In this document: piece after piece, positions 63,909 through 64,000 of the stretch
Layout: every line of letters begins with the position of its first letter
Position numbering within the stretch: the first letter of the stretch is position 1
From: Terriglobia bacterium
GTDB taxonomy: Bacteria > Acidobacteriota > Terriglobia > Acidiferrales > UBA7541
DNA length: 64,000 nucleotides
Assembly: GCA_023512135.1 (NCBI GenBank)
Contig: JAIMAG010000001.1
Span: forward strand, 186,001-250,000
Direction of reading: 5' to 3'
Translations under genes and position numbers: made by a program
The notes under the pieces: model-generated
The model's input: only the letters and a program-made list of their open reading frames with translations
Database searches by the model: none
Told to the model about the DNA's origin: nothing

Positions 63909-64000
63909 ATGGGAAGGAAGAGAATCGCACTGAGAGGCATTGCAGTTGCCGCCCTGGCGTTGGTGGTGGTTACGCTCCTGCTCGCCTTGAGGGATGAACC
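63909..64000 (+). CDS. Start of a membrane-anchored or exported protein, cut off by the window edge
   Basis: ATG 63909 follows an AAGGAGT ribosome site and opens a basic N-terminus plus a hydrophobic stretch (GIAVAALALVVVTLLLALR), a signal anchor or signal peptide. Only 30 codons are visible; no family can be assigned. It lies 148 bases after the preceding gene on the same strand. Confidence 0.6.
   Translation, partial: MGRKRIALRGIAVAALALVVVTLLLALRDE

Noticed and set aside
1-64000. Genome-wide reassignment of TAG to an amino acid
   Set aside because: Several intact genes end in TAG at the expected place (fadN, the first amidohydrolase gene, hisG), so TAG is a working stop codon.
1-64000. 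CRISPR array or cas genes
   Set aside because: No regularly spaced direct repeats of 25-40 bases and no Cas-like protein seen.

Overview
The window looks like a chromosome segment from a GC-rich Gram-negative bacterium, most likely an acidobacterium. The pointers are an Oar-like TonB-dependent receptor with an N-terminal carboxypeptidase-regulatory domain, a winged-helix/TPR regulator of the CadC type, paired secreted amidohydrolase-like proteins, Ig-like C-terminal remnants ending in a TYTVTVTASSGSLQ-type motif, and a fadN/fadA/fadE set of the kind also known from Bacillus. This is inference from protein style; no rRNA is present to confirm it.

Positions 1-14,400 carry metabolism: a patatin-like lipase (partial), a three-part fatty-acid beta-oxidation set (fadN, fadA, fadE) interrupted by a three-gene operon of secreted amidohydrolase-family proteins, a gamma-glutamylcyclotransferase and ispH. 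Two neighbouring genes at 3.1-4.4 kb are each broken by a single in-frame TAG.

Positions 14,400-22,750 hold an arginase-fold protein with altered metal ligands, then a compact histidine operon (hisI-G-D-C-HAD phosphatase-B-H-F-A) with overlapping genes. In front of it lie a strong promoter, a histidine-rich leader peptide and a terminator hairpin, which together form a his attenuator. hisE is not in the window.

Positions 22,970-35,190 look like a scavenging cluster for D-amino-acid-containing peptides: an RpiR/SIS regulator and a secreted serine hydrolase on the minus strand; divergently, a TonB receptor, a D-serine/D-threonine PLP enzyme, a second serine hydrolase, a D-aminoacylase-like amidohydrolase and a class A beta-lactamase-like protein. 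A palindromic operator candidate lies between the receptor promoter and its start codon.

A tRNA-Leu(UAA) at 35.4 kb marks the edge of an accessory region that runs to about 60 kb. It begins with a small coupled gene and a tyrosine recombinase with four in-frame stops, followed by a decayed IS256-family element, a set of secreted or surface proteins (BIG2 lipoprotein, CsgG-like protein, membrane proteins, an HTH-membrane sensor), and a tight six-gene operon at 47.9-59.3 kb. That operon encodes a SNF2-type helicase with a DUF3883-like end, a Trp-rich unknown protein, a multi-pass membrane protein, a DUF1156-type DNA methyltransferase, a HEPN-type RNase candidate and a DUF499-type ATPase. It reads as an anti-phage defence system. 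Fragments of a tyrosine recombinase flank it on both sides in the same orientation.

Positions 59,960-64,000 return to ordinary acidobacterial-style genes: a winged-helix/TPR regulator, a divergent secreted protein with a CsgG-like segment, and the start of a membrane-anchored protein.
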